From Kudoa neothunni (taxonomy: Eukaryota > Cnidaria), in the NCBI GenBank assembly GCA_964304625.1, contig OZ199838.1:806001-870000 (forward strand): 64,000 nt of DNA, written 5' to 3'. The notes beneath the pieces were generated by a model. It worked only from the letters and a program-made list of their open reading frames with translations. It made no database searches and was not told where the DNA came from. Position numbers and translations under genes: made by a program. Of this stretch, positions 13,255-26,800 are shown in pieces; positions within the stretch are counted from its first letter, which is position 1, and each line of letters opens with the position of its first letter.

Positions 13255-13655
13255 AAAGTAAGTCAGGAGATTAAAATAACAAATAAATTGTTAAATATTT
13301 AGTTTATTAATATCATCCGAATATTATACTCAGAATTCTAATTTAATTCGTCATAATTGAAAAAATTTTACGATGTTTATTATATTGAAATATTTCGTTT
13401 TCACCAATTAGAATTTTTATTTGCATAATTATAACCTCATAAAATATGTCGTATGCTGTGCCGTAAGGACGTAGAACAAATAATAACAGAAAATAATTAT
13501 ATCTGAGAAGGAATGGTCAGTATTTGTCCACTATTCCCAAATAGTTAATATATTAGGAAAAGGATGTCCAAAGAAAATATTTGAGAGTAGATTGAATCCT
13601 TAATTAATAAAAACTTAATATATTAGGCTTCTACAAATCTTAATTATAGTTACTT
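13255..13655. other. 3' flank of gene B
   Basis: AT-rich, no exon recognised. It holds only the 3' region of gene B and the edge of the piggyBac nest. Confidence 0.4.
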
Positions 13656-16549
13656 TTAAAGATTGGCATTGAATTTTTCCGAATGTGTTAAGGCGAAAAT
13701 CGCGGGATATTTCTTTTTTAGACCCCAAATTCCAACACCCAAAACAGCCAGAGTCACTACTGCAGCAGTCACTGAGATAGATATAATCCTAAAAATGTAA
13801 TTATAATAAAAATAACCAACAATTACTTTATATTTTTATTAGACCTAAAATCATTAAATGTATCTGGAAAAATTTAATAAAAGTTACAAAGTAAAGCTGG
13901 AGATTTCATTTTCACCTGAATCAATTACTTTAATTTGTTAAGAAATTAATAATATATTAACTTTTATTTATGTTTGCGTTGCCAAACACGGTTTGGTCAT
14001 CATTATAATAAACTGTGAGCACGTAATCATCAGTGTCATCGACATTTTCGATTGTGAACTTATTGCATAAAGGAAGCTCTGACCCACAATCATTTTTATT
14101 TGCAATGAAGCAACGTTTTGCAGACACAAACTTGCCGGAAATTATTTTTCTTAATTCCCAAACACACCTCGAATTATCATTTTTCAACTGATTGGGCAGT
14201 TCAGTTTCCACATTTAGTTTGTCGTCAACACGTACAATTGAAACTTTCATTCTTTTTTCTCGTTCATCGGGATATTCTTTTATTTTGGCTGATTTTATAT
14301 AAACATTTTATATTATATAAAAAGAAAAATTTTATTATTTAAAAATAATATTTTTAAATAATAGTATTATATGTTTAGGAAATATTCATTAAAATTACCA
14401 GGATGAATTGTAATGCAATTGTCCAAGGATGGGCTATTTTGATCGATTTGATAAGTTGCACATACAATATACTCTTTGAATTCAGCATTTTCGTCTGTGA
14501 AATCAAATCTCTCACACGGAACCTGAGGCGGACATGTTTCTCCTGTGCTCGATCTCGCATCCAAATTGATCTGATCGGGATCGCTGACCACGCCATTATT
14601 TGTTTTATCGGCTGAACAACCATAAATTATATCGTGTGTGTGATATTTTCTGGATTTAACATAAAAACGACATTGCATACTACTCTCGTCAGCATAGAGA
14701 AAGGTTCCTTTAATTTCAACTCCTTCCTCTGTATAAGTGTAATCAAGCTGGATAGCTCCACTGACTATTAGAAAGAAATATAAGAATTTAATTAAATTTG
14801 GAAAGATAAAAATATAATTTACAGTTTAAAGACAAATCACTGTATAGTTGGTTGAAAACAAGCTTAATTTCATAATTTAAAATAGGAATAATTCCCGCAA
14901 TTTCACGTTCCGCATTGCACATTGCAGGACAGGCTCCACTTTCACATGATGGCTCATAGAATAGGTTGGTGTTTTGGATACTTACATAATACACACAATA
15001 ATCTGGCAAACTTCCCTGACCCATTGATGATATTTTTGGTTTAAGATGCAATGTACTTGATCCTGTATGAGACAAATCTAGCAATGATGATATCGCCAAA
15101 CCCCCTTTTATGAAAAACAATTTGCATCTGGAAATTTTTTACAATAGATGAGATATTACCTTTTCGGAAAAATATTTTTTCTTCATAAATTTCGTAATTA
15201 TCTATATTTGATTGCATCACTATTATATAAGGATATCCAGCAATAAATGAATGAAACAACACTAGCCGTGAACAAGAGTTATCGCACACATCTCCAGTTC
15301 CGCAACGTAAGGTGCTCAATTCTTTTGGTATAGGAGCGTCAGCCAAATAATATTTAAATTCACAATTGTTATATTTAGTTGGTTGGTCGTTGTCCTTAAA
15401 AAGTGATGCATCAAGCGTAAATCCCATATCACTATCTCCAGATATCAAACCATTAGAATCTTCTGGATAATTATTCAAAACTAAAAAAAATTGACAAATG
15501 TTTCTTAAATGAATTAATTATACCATATTTTTTATTTTTATAACCAGAAGTTTCATCACTAAGAATGTGAAATCTATTTCTTATCAATATCTGAACGACT
15601 GAAACTTTTTCCAATAATCGAAGTTGAATATTTCGACAAGGACCATAACACTCTTTTGGATCTGTTGTTTTACCACAGGTGGTGGTATATGTGTGAACAT
15701 TTCTATCATCTATTGCAGCTACTTTTCGTATGCTGAAATGACAGATATCTGCTGATATTTGATTTGTGAATCTTAGACTGTATGTATGCTCCTGCAAAGT
15801 CGATTTGTATACCACATCATACTGTGGCATATAAATCTCAATATTCTCTCTCATATACTTGTTTGGTATATAATAGAATATATATGGCAGACCTGAACAT
15901 CTTATTTGGAAATATGATGTCAACGTTCTGAATGAAACATAATATGGATTTCCTGTGATACATTCGTTATAATTAGTTGTTCCATAGTTGCAGAATTTGT
16001 CTCCACAATAAATAGTGCAACCAGGCATTCTATTCTTATACATATAAAATACAAGATTTCTGTAGGTATCGGTCACATCAATATTCACTACTGGAACTCT
16101 TAATTGTGCTAAACAATAAAGGTACATATCGTCATAGATGAAAGCTTAAAAATACGTATTTGTAGACCATACACTTTTTTATTTACTGCACTTGATACTC
16201 TGTAGTTTCTTGCGAATATCATGGTGACATATTTTTGCCTTACAGTAGAAATGTCGTAATTAAACTTTTTGCCATGGGTACAGTAGAAGTAGTATGAACT
16301 TCCGGTACGAAAATCCTGAGACCATGAATATACCGTACCTGTTTCTCCTTCGGTTTTTATAAATTTGCTCATACGACAATGTAACGATGCAGAAGGAGGC
16401 GATTCAATTTCCACCATAAATTTGTAGTCACCGCGTTCTTTAATAATTTTATATTTTAGATAAGTTTTAGCCTGTTGTCCATCATCATTACACTTGATGG
16501 AGACAACCAAAACTACAGCGCAATAAATACAGAAGATAATAAATATTAT
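13656..16549 (-). CDS. gene B: tandem paralogue of gene A, modular type I membrane protein
   Basis: Exons, all in phase: (start unresolved)-16156, 16108-15524, 15480-15160, 15104-14823, 14764-14399, 14288-13962, 13915-13888, 13788-13656; about 800 residues. Introns 43-110 nt, phase 1 except the last (phase 2), at the same places as in gene A. Two coding exons have exactly the same length in both genes (321 and 327 nt). Cysteine clusters match module by module: CGKTTDPKECYGPC, CGTGDVCDNSC, CESGACPAMC. The membrane segment is SVTAAVVTLAVLGVGIW with a KKK stop-transfer sequence and a short tail. At the N terminus an open frame from 16549 reads as a hydrophobic signal-like core (IIFIIFCIYCAVVLVV) but lacks an ATG, so an upstream start exon is probable. 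Gene A has an extra intron where B has continuous coding sequence. Confidence 0.82.
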
Positions 16550-17765
16550 TTACATTGCAAAATTGTAAATAATTTGTATATATTGATTGGGGAAGATATT
16601 ATTTGAAAGAAGTTCTCACAAGGTTTAATATTTCTTCCAATCATGTCGAAATCAAGATTAAAACATAAAAGTTAGATCCACTTGCTTCTATCTTGTTTGA
16701 GTTGCGTTATTAGTGAATTGATACTAAATAGTCTTAGAGCTTTATCTAAAGACACCGATTAGTAATAATTATTGGCGACGTTTATATTTAAATATGTCAT
16801 TAATATTTTATAATTAATATAAATAAATATTAAAATTTTAAGTATGATTCAATATTTATATGTAGGCTAATTAGTTATTTATAACCATATTGACATGACA
16901 TTACTTGAATTTTTCCATTTAAAAATTGATGTATTTTAAATTAATAGCAATTCTAACTCATTATTCTATTTATTATTTATATTAGAATTTTTTATTTAGT
17001 AATATATTATATAACACATTCTTAATTATCAAAAACAAATATATTTTAATTAAAGTATAATAAAAGGTGGATTATCATTATTTTAACGTTCGTTGTTGTT
17101 ATTATGCCGAATATTTCTATATTAATTGTTATTTTATTTTTATTGCAATGCAATTCCTTATCAAGCGGTACTATGATATGAAATAAAAATTATTAGGTTT
17201 ACAGAAGGTGAATCCTAAATTTTAAAGCTATTATTATTAGCATATTTTGATCAAAATAATATCACAATTTATTGTTTATTTAATCAATTTTATATTCTAT
17301 CAAAACAAAGTAGTCAATAAAACTCATCCCCCATTGTAACCACGAATATACTCTACACCAGTTATCAGTTATAGGTGTTAATAGTTTTATCAATGGATAT
17401 TTAACATAAAATTATTCATAGAAATAATATATTCAATATTATTTATGGAATATTAAAATCTGAAAATAATTATAAAGAACTCAAATTATTTGATTTTTAT
17501 ATCGGCTATTTGGTAGGTTGCGCAAGTATTGTTTCGCACCGGAAAAATAAATCATATTTGATAAAATCAACAACTAACTCCAATTCTTCCTTCTATTTAG
17601 AATAATTCACTGCGATTGCTGTTTAAATTTTTCCGCAGTTATTAATTTCATCAGCTTACGATAATTAATCTTACCTTGTTAATTTGTTAACTAACGTTGT
17701 CATTACATTTAGTGATATAATACCGAAGGAATGCGAAATCCGAGTGATATTCAGGGTTTTTAAAT
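16550..17765. other. AT-rich region upstream of gene B
   Basis: It may contain the first exon and promoter of gene B: an ATG near 16642 opens about 30 codons in the phase of exon 2, but it does not look like a signal peptide. Nothing else could be supported. Confidence 0.35.
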
Positions 17766-19885
17766 TTAACCCTCCGAGCGCCTCGGACACGACTTTGTAC
17801 ATTCCTTCTTTGGGGTCAAATTGACCCCAGACGCTTCACACGTTAGATTAATGCTAGTTTTTTTAATTATAAAACTTTTTTTCATGAGAACTAAGAAAAA
17901 ACTAAAAAAATATGGAACAAATTAATACGACTATACGAGAAATCATTAAGTATAGGGTAGATTCGTTAGGAACAAATGAAAATTATTCGATCAGAAGAAA
18001 TTTTTGTGTTTTAAGATTTTATTTTTTCCATCATTTATAAAAATATCATTTCTCGTTGAGCATGGTGCCAATAAAAACATTAAACTAACGGACAGGACAA
18101 ATGCAAATATATGTTGCGAAGTAATTTACTTTATTTAGCAAGATATTTAACACATATATCGTGTGAGTGCTCCTCACAACAATTTGTCTTACAGACTTAA
18201 CAAACAGATCTTGTTTTATTGTCGCGGTTTCTCTCACAGAGGCAACACCTTTTTCTACTTCTGCCTGAACATTCCATAGTTATCTTTTGCTCTATCTTCT
18301 CATTATTCATGTTCAAAAAATCTGCTACAAGACACATGACCGTCCGCGAGCATTTCTAAATACTTCAACCTAGAGCAGTTAGGATCAACGTATATTCCTT
18401 TATAGATACGGAATGAGTTAATCAAATGATGTCAACCATATTATAAAAAAATGCAGTGTACCAACTTTTCGTATATCGTTTAACACTAATTGTGACAATT
18501 ATACGGTCAACTGTATCGACATCCCTTTGCACTTGTTATCAAGAAGTATGACCTCAGGTTTTTTAGTAACAAGTATCATCAACACTTGTATCATAAGAAA
18601 ACGTTGTTAGAAGCAAAACTGAATTATTTTTTAGGACATATGAAAGTAACATAAACTTTTCATAAAATATAAATCTAGAACTGTTTACCTCTCTATTTCG
18701 GCCTTTCCTTAAATACTCTGGAATGTTTTTATTGCTACTTCGGATCGTACCAATCATAGTCATCCCCCAATTCAAAGCTTTTCGGCAACAGGAATAGAGC
18801 TGAAAAAATTATCAAATACAATATTTCTGCCACTGTCTTTAAAATTAGCGACAAGCTCCAAAACCACACATTCACCAACATTTTTGGCTCTCGTGATTAT
18901 TTCTTCCCAAGTAGACCGATATATTATAGGTATATTTTGTATCAGGATCGGTGAGAAGGAAAAATTTTATACCGTAAAGAGCAGGTTTTGATGGCATGTA
19001 TTGTTTAAAATAATTCTTACCCCTAAATGCAACAGGTCTCGTCGACGATCAAATTTTCTCCGGGAATAACTGATTTTGAAATTTGGTCTTTCTAGCGATC
19101 AAAAATCTCTCGCAATGCGAAAAATTTATCTGACTCATGTTTCGCTTACCGAGTTTCAAAGTTATCGAAAAAACAGACCTTGATATCTGAAAAAATCTTT
19201 TGAGTGACATTATTTTTCTGAATATACTTCTCCTTTTGTCAACATTACAAAGTAGTTTTAAGTATTCTAATTTTGATTTAAATATGTGCATATAAATTAA
19301 TAATCCAAGATAAGCTTTAAATTCTCCTATTTGTATAGATTTCCACTCATTATTGTAACAAAAAATCCAAATTTGTTTGTGTTAGAAATCACACTAGAAA
19401 AAAAATAGTGTCAAAAAATATCAAGAATGTATCCGATATTTCTTTAATTTATGTTGATGCGTAGGCAATTAAACTGGGATCGAATGAAGTGTTTTTTAAC
19501 TTTGTGTTTTTGTGATCCTTGGTACAAAGGAGAATCAAGCGATTTCATTTTTGCGTTATTTCGTCGTCAGAGATGTCGGATTCTGATGTTGAATCGAATA
19601 ATTGTAGATTGTCGTCTATTTTACTTGCTTTAAAATCATTTCTGGACAGAACTCATACTCAAAATCGATTATTTTCAAAATGTATTTCCCCGCCGATTTT
19701 CACGAATTTTCGTAAAGTAACTTGTTGGTGTTTATTCTTTATATTGTAAGATAATATCCTCTTATAATTTGATTTAATTTAAACAAAATATTTTTCTTGA
19801 AGACATAGAGCATGTGTTTTTTTGTTCCCTAAAAAAATAGACTGGGGTCAAGTCAATTTGACCCCAAAGACGCTCGGAAGATTAA
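17766..19885 (-). mobile_element. piggyBac element with both ends, decayed
   Basis: A 2.1-kb element bounded by TTAA on both sides: TTAACCCTCCGAGCG at the left and CGCTCGGAAGATTAA at the right. Each end has an inner palindrome, GGGGTCAAATTGACCCC at 17812 and a longer version at 19846-19867. The transposase is on the minus strand. An acidic N-terminal region lies near 19540-19640 (STSESDISDDE), a DDE-region piece at 18563-18775 contains MTMIGTIRSSNKNIPEYLRK, and the C-terminal cysteine-rich zinc domain lies near 18130-18290 (R-K-R-C-C-L-C-E-R pattern, then EEHSHDICVKYLAK). Several stops and frame changes break it. The intact ends and TTAA suggest a fairly recent death compared with the 9.6-13.3 kb nest. 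Confidence 0.82.
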
Positions 19886-20110
19886 AACAATTGTTTTTAT
19901 ATTCAACTTTTTTGGGTTAAATCCTCTTATTAACTGAAAAATTTACACCCTCCAAATAATGGGATAGAAATCCACCTCATTTTACTTAGAGAGTTAATTG
20001 AAAATTTCTCATTTTTTTAAATTTAGAATCTGAATTGTTTTTTGAAATAGTGAACGGTAAATAATTTTAAATGCAATTTTGATTAGGTGTGCATGTGCTT
20101 ATTAGATGTG

Positions 20111-20351
20111 TTAACCCTTTGGGGACAACCTTAGGCTCCATGAGCACATCAACTAGTCTATATTAATAATTTTGTTATATTTTATGTATTTTCGTCATAA
20201 TTCCACCTGATTTTTAAAAAAAGTATTATTTATCGACGAATGTAATAAAATGGGTAAAAGTCCCGACGAAAATTCTCCAAATGTGACGAACATAACTTGA
20301 AAATAATATCAAGGTGACACATGGAGTCCATGGTTGTCCTCAAAAGGTTAA
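20111..20351. mobile_element. piggyBac-like MITE, 241 bp
   Basis: Terminal inverted repeats TTAACCCTTTGGGGACAACC at the left and, read inward from the right, TTAACCTTTTGAGGACAACC, both starting in TTAA. The interior shares blocks with the MITE at 59234-59490 (TTATATTTTATGTATTTTCGTCA against TTATATTTTGTGTATATTCGTCA). It has no coding capacity. Confidence 0.8.
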
Positions 20352-20411
20352 TTCAGGAAATGTTCATTCCAACAGATCATAAATTTAAGGTAAGTGTAGT
20401 TTGGACTGTGT

Positions 20412-21508
20412 TTAACCCCTTCTGTTCGGAGCGAAAAAAATTCCCCCGGCCTCAGAAAAAAACTGTCTTAATGATATTTAATTTCTTAATGTCATGTTTT
20501 TTTAAAACTATTTAGAAGATGTTCTGCAAAATAAATTTAAAATTTAATTGATTATGGTACATTAGTAGGCTTCAAAACAGAGTCCCATAATGTATCAATA
20601 TCGGCTATTTAAAATTAAGAATGAATTTAATGATACAAAAATTAAAATTAAACATATTCTAACTGAAAACAAAGTAACTTTCTAAATGATAACTACTTTA
20701 AGAGAAGAACTCATAGGTAAAATTGTTCAGAGCGGACAGCATGATCTTATCAAATCGGAAACAACAAATTAACAAGTAAGGATTAAATTGAATAAAGGTG
20801 CCTTGGATCTAATGAGTAATTTAACATAATTTTTAAAACATATATAAGGTAACGTTCAAACTAAGTATATAAATTTGGTTTGTACATCCCTTTTTGTCAG
20901 ACAATTTTCTATTTGAAAACATTAGATATATCGCATTATTTATGTGATGTAATCTTTAATTTTTTCTGTATTTCTCCGTTTAAAAAATTCTATCTAATAA
21001 ATTTAAAAATATCAGAATTAGGTTTTCATAATTATAAAGCTAATTAAAAAAATCCACTATATTTAAAATACTCCATTGAGTCTCTTTAAAAATCATTAAA
21101 ATTAAAAGTTTTACAAAGGAACTACCCACATCCTTCAAATGACAAGCTTATAATAATGAGAAGTAAATATGAAATTAGTTAAGTTATTTTGGCATTTAGA
21201 CTCAGAAAACCGCGGTGAAATTCTGTGATATGCTAAAAACCATTATTTAATAAATTAAATATTACATCATATATATCTAAATCTTCAAATATAAAAGAAA
21301 AATATACTTTTGTCTGTAAAGCATAAAAATTATTAAATTAACCGATATGAATTTTTTAAAATGTAATATATTTACACCGATTAAATTGCTTAAGTTTTTT
21401 AGAAGGATTCCGAAATTTATGGATTATTCGAATTTGTCTATCCAAAATTATGTTCAAATTAGTCGGATTTAGGTTCCACAAGGACCCCACTCCGGACAGG
21501 AGGGTTAA
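20412..21508 (+). mobile_element. 1.1-kb non-autonomous piggyBac-like element, copy 1
   Basis: Bounded by TTAA: TTAACCCCTTCTGTTCGGAGC at the left and GGACAGGAGGGTTAA at the right, with CAAGGACCCCAC just inside the right end. Almost the whole interior (20457-21440) is repeated in reverse at 27100-28119 with very few differences. No transposase is readable. Near identity of the two copies implies a recent duplication or transposition. Confidence 0.85.
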
Positions 21509-21594
21509 TAAATTTTGGTTCATCGCCCCCTCTTTTGACGAAAAAAATAATTAAATAAATTATATTCTAAATAATTAATTTTTAATGAAAATAA

Positions 21595-21690
21595 AAATGG
21601 GAATTACTGGGATTAGATATGAACCCACGCAAGCGTATATGCTAACCGGGAATAAAATACCCGCAAAAATAGCCACTGAGACGTAAATAT
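21595..21690 (-). repeat. tRNA-like SINE fragment
   Basis: On the minus strand CTCAGTGGCTA near 21675 resembles an A box, and GTGGGTTCATATC near 21620 resembles a B box, at tRNA-like spacing. No cloverleaf with a convincing anticodon stem and acceptor stem could be drawn, so I call it SINE-like rather than a tRNA gene. Confidence 0.4.
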
Positions 21691-21699
21691 ACTTTTTTA

Positions 21700-22832
21700 T
21701 TATGCGTCAGAAATCAATGTCTGATATTAACTTAAAAAAAATAATTATTGTTTTTCTCCTATGACATACGAAGGATTGGCAGACGCGATCACTAAATATA
21801 AAGCGATTAACAAAAGAAAAAATTTACAAAAAAGGATTGACAATAGTTAGCACTAATAATTAATAAAATATTTTGCATGAGAAATCAAAACGAATATAAT
21901 TTTTTAATATATTCATGCAAACGAAGAATTATTTATTTGACCTGATATGTTAGATTTGATTTCGTCTGTCAGTATTCTGCAATACAAGTCTCAAACATGA
22001 AAATCGCGAAAATTAATGACGATTATCGTAAATTATATATAAATGACTCCCGAATAAATAGTAAAATAATAAAAATTTTTACATTTTTAAATGAATAATC
22101 TTTACGAATAGTTAACGTTAAATAGTTATATATATATATATATATTATGGACAATATAAATTAAAACAAAAATATGAAAGATATCTAATCTATGAGTGAT
22201 TAAAATTAAATGCAGCTAACTTTTGATATTGCGTAACTTCATGCAATCAAGAAAAGATCACGCGATAACAAAAAATTCCGCAATACCTAGACCCGCACAT
22301 TCACAAACAATACATATAATAACTTTTTTGAATATTAGTTAATTTTATGGATTTACAACGTTTCATTGATCATTTAATGTAATAATTGATTATAATCAAA
22401 TTTAACATATGAGTAATCAGCAGCAGAGCAGTATGGCGCCATCGCCTTCAAGCTATGTCTTGGGGGTTCAAATCCTTCTAAAACTATTCATTTCGTCACA
22501 ATATTTGTTCCCCATTTTATCTTCAATATTTCTCTGAAAGAGAGTCTCATTCGGATTTTATTGCAAAGCATTTTGAAGCTTAAAAATAGTAAAATCATCA
22601 ATTTTTGTTACGCAATAACAAGAACATCATGTTTGCCTCTTTCCCACTTTTTTACTTATATAAAATAAACCCGTCAAAAAAGGATTCCTGATTTCATATA
22701 TTATTATTTTCTTTATTAAGACAAAATTATCAAAAAATATGTTAAAATAGACCACATTACAAAATATCGAGTTATGCGGTATCAAGATTTTACTGTACAT
22801 AGTAAAAATATCAAAAACATTATCCCGTACTA
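21700..22832. other. AT-rich intergenic, with a second SINE-like scrap at about 22420-22500
   Basis: Mostly featureless A/T, including a TA microsatellite at about 22124-22145. At 22430-22490 AGCAGAGCAGTATGGCGCC followed by GGGGGTTCAAATCC looks like degenerate Pol III A and B boxes. A minus open frame at 22627-22845 is low-complexity and probably not a gene. Confidence 0.35.
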
Positions 22833-23773
22833 TTAACCTTCTCAATAAAATAATAAAATGGGGTAGATTCTATCCCAAGTGAATTTTGTCAACAATATTA
22901 TAGTGTATGACTCCTCTGCACTTTTTTAAATCTTTTATATTAATGTAAGCTTTCAGAAAAAAGAATTGAAATTATTTTTGTCCTATATCAAAAAAGTTAA
23001 CGTAAAAACACCCTTCAAATTAAATTGGGGTTGAAATCTCACCCAACTTTCTCTTTATTAAAATTAACTAAAATATTGATACATGTGATTTTTTAAAATT
23101 AACAGAAATTCTATTCAGTAAATAATAAATAAATAACGAAACATTATACAAGCGACGCTCGCGCGCACGCGCAACATAGATTTTAACATGTCGTTCTCTC
23201 CAGAATACAACGATCGCTCCTCAATTTCTCATTATTTTTATACCAGTTATTCAAAATACGATGATCTTTCATCAATTTTCTTATTTTCTACGATGTAATG
23301 TACATTCGAAAACATATGTGAAAACTGTTAATCAATATTCTTAGTTTCGTATTGTAAAGAGCATTAAAAAGACATGATATAATTGTTCAATATTTTTACA
23401 TGTTTTGTGTTTTTCAGTGCAGTTTTACATTAAGTTGTTTAGGAAGAGATAAATTAATTGGTAGCTGTTATAAAACTTGAATTAAACTCTAAAATTAAAA
23501 AACCACAGAAATACACCTATAAATATAATCATGCTCCATAGAAATCAACAATAAAATTTTCACGCATGCGTACATTGAATATAACTTTAATAATTGGTCA
23601 TTTATTCAAAATTTACTCAATGAATTTTCCTCATATCTTGTCAGTAAATGTTAAATTTAATTTGAGACAATTTTATCAATTAAAAAAGTGGGGTAGATTT
23701 CTACCCCATTTTTATATTTTATTTTGAGGGTGTAAATGTTTCAGCCATTTACACTATTACACTTAGAAGGTTA
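22833..23773. mobile_element. deletion-derived piggyBac-like element, copy 1 of the 0.94-kb family
   Basis: TTAACCTTCTCAA at the left and CTTAGAAGGTTAG at the right. Inner palindromes GGGGTAGATTCTATCCC (22860) and GGGGTAGATTTCTACCCC (23690). An internal start codon region (MSFSPEYNDRSSIS, about 23188) resembles the acidic, serine-rich N termini of the sister elements at 33196 and 53689, so these are truncated transposase-bearing ancestors. A second copy lies at 33196-34133. Confidence 0.75.
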
Positions 23774-23895
23774 GAGGAAAATTAATTAAATATTTTTATA
23801 GCTTAATAACAGCGCAAAACAAACAACAAAGTTAGAAAAAATGAAATAATTATCGAAAGTAAAAAACTGACTACAAAATATAAACAGCAAAAATA

Positions 23896-26800
23896 TTAGT
23901 ACGATCTCCATATATCTTTTAGATAGGAAGAGATCAGAGCGGTATTGGCGGAAACTGATAATTTATCGACAATGAAGTTGGTTTGAATATTCACGAATGA
24001 TATCAAGCTGGAGTCTACTTTTATGGGCGGGAATTTTTCGTCATTTAATAGAGTGTTAAAAAAAATTAATTGTCCAACAGTCTTATTCTCGTGAGAACTG
24101 TTATCGTAGACCCACACTAAAATTGATTGTTTCAATGCACCAAATATGAGGCGAAACAATTTCTAATTATTTAAATCAATAAAAAACTATAAGTAGCTCT
24201 ATTCTACCTTAATATCATTAGAATTCCACAATGATTCGAGAGTTTTGTTGAGTTTGAGCAGTTGAACAGATAACGTGTTAGATAGTGCACTATTGAGGGT
24301 GGATTTTTCTATGCTTTTCCAGCTATCCCACTATAAACACACGACGGTTATTAGATTCCAACAGGAATAATTCAATGATACAGAACAATAATGGTCAAAT
24401 ATATACTTCATCAACTTTATTGTTGAATAATTTAACCACAATTTCAACTATTTTACTTAGGATTTCCTCCTTATACAAAATGATAGATTGTTGGATGATT
24501 TGATAATTTGAATAGTTGAAGATGTGCAGGTCGGTTGATTGTGGAAATAATTCATCAGCCGTACATTCACTACTCCTAGGAGTCGGTTTACCACGCTGAA
24601 AAGTTTCTCTTTCTTGAATCTTTCCTTTCAATTGATGAAGTGCATGTGCACTTTTATGAAACATGGTTTCATAAACACATTTGGATATCACCAGTTTTTG
24701 ACCGCCTTTCTGCGATTTATCCACAAAATACAAAGCTATCCGAAGCAACACCAACACAAAATCAATACATTGATAATGAATAGCTATAAAGATATTTTAT
24801 CAGTTTTTTGGATTTCAAAAAAAAGACAATCATAAATACCAAGGGTTTTGGCGGTTATATTTTTTATAACTCCATAATCGAGTGCCTCAGCTCCCAGCAG
24901 CAATCTATTGCTATTTATGAGATATACCTACACAATATTTACTATCATGATAAATCATCCAACAATTTACATCAGTGATCCGAAAAATTTCATCTAAAAC
25001 ATGCTCCATCACAATATTTGAGTAGGTGGAAATATCGACATGATGATTTGAGATATCATTGGTTAATGAATTATTATTGATAATAAGGATACAGCTGTTG
25101 TGGTCGATTTGTGTATCCAAATCGTTATCATAATTCACAATATTCTGACTTCCGATGGCAATAAATGGTATAAAACAGATACACTCGACGATGAAATGTA
25201 TGATCAAAAGTAGTGAACTAAAAGTTTCAGTTAGAGTCAATATAAGAACTTAATTTTTAGCTGTTAAAATGAACAATTATTTTTGTAGAATGCATCTTAA
25301 ATAATTTAATTGATGATTATTAATAAAAATCAAACTTACAACTACAACAACTCAAACATTTATTTAAATATATCTAAATAGATAATGTATTTAAATATGC
25401 AATATGTTTATTATATCTGGTCACTAAAAATTATATATATATATATACATTAAATAGGTCTTAACAAATCTCCCATAATACATAATATTTGATAATTTTA
25501 CTCCAAAAGAATTATGTTTTTCAAGCGTATTAATATATTTATATATGATTGAAAAGCATATTTAACGTAAATTTTTCCGAATATATTTAAAATTTTATGC
25601 GAATGCACAAATTAAAAAAATCCCCTAAAACCGATGAAATCAATTTTCTTACCTAGTAGCTAGATAGTGTTTGCTGCATGTTAGCTTTAGTTTATTGTGT
25701 GAATCGGTTACATTATCACCACATAAACCGACATAATTCCCATCATAGTGGTTTACAATAAGAAATTCTTGATGAAATAAGGGTTGATCATCAAACATTG
25801 AAAGACAATTGTGAGTGGCTCCATACAACATAAAATCGAGATGGTGTTGATAAACGTATACATTTTCGTCAATCACATCCCAACAATCTAGTTCTAAAGA
25901 GGATATCAACTTTTTCTGTCTATTCTCGTTCCACACAACCAAATAGCTATGAAGTAGCAAATCCAATGTGGTCAAATATTTGTGATAATCCTCACGAACC
26001 ACATTAACCAATATGGGAACAGCAGAAAATGCAGTTTTAATGCATTCTGAGGTGGGTTGTGTAGGATAGGCAATCTAAAAAAATATATTAACACTAATAA
26101 TGCAAATAAACAATTTAATATTTTATTTTAGATAATCTTAATAATATATACACGAATTTTAGTTGAAAAAAATTATAATTTCATTTGACTCAGTCTCCTC
26201 ATATTATTCCCCACTATACAATATTTGATATAACAAAAGTAGAAAAACTTTCGCTCAGAAAATTTGTAAAATAAGAGAATTATTACGTAATTCTGATGTT
26301 ATCTACTGCTTAAAATTCTGGTCTACAATCTCTGAGAAAGTGTTTCGATGTGGAAATAGTTTTGAAGCATAAATTCGGCGCATAAAAAGATAATTCTCAT
26401 TTAATCAAGAATTAAGTGTTCAATGTATCTATTGATGACTTCAATATAGTTATGAAAATCCTCAATACCCTAAGAAAATAAGGATGCTTCCAAATAGGTA
26501 GTTGTTGATAGTATTTCAATTCCTTGTTTTAACGCCCTACGCATTTTTAATAAAAATGTTGCTTCTTATCATTATAAAATGATTATAAAATTTTGGATGA
26601 TTTTTCTATTTGAACAATTATTAATTGATTTAATAAAATATATTATATTTTTTAATATATATTATAAAAGTGTTAACAAATAATTTTAAACAAATTTTTA
26701 ATTATAAATTTTATCATGTAAATTTACTAGCAAATATTTTCTATTCAGAATTTCAGTTATTATATAAATTCGCATTGATATTATGTATTATAATGTATAA

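Noticed and set aside
14118-14615. Plus-strand open frames over gene B
   Set aside because: Shadows of gene B exons 14764-14399 and 14288-13962.
16113-16129. A 17-nt intron in gene B
   Set aside because: A 47-nt intron (16155-16109) with a better donor gives a junction that aligns with gene A, so the ultra-short reading is not needed.
22430-22490. tRNA gene
   Set aside because: B-box-like sequence is present but acceptor and anticodon stems cannot be formed; treated as a SINE-like scrap.
24614-24835. Plus-strand open frame
   Set aside because: Shadow of the 24783-24407 exon of the large minus-strand gene.
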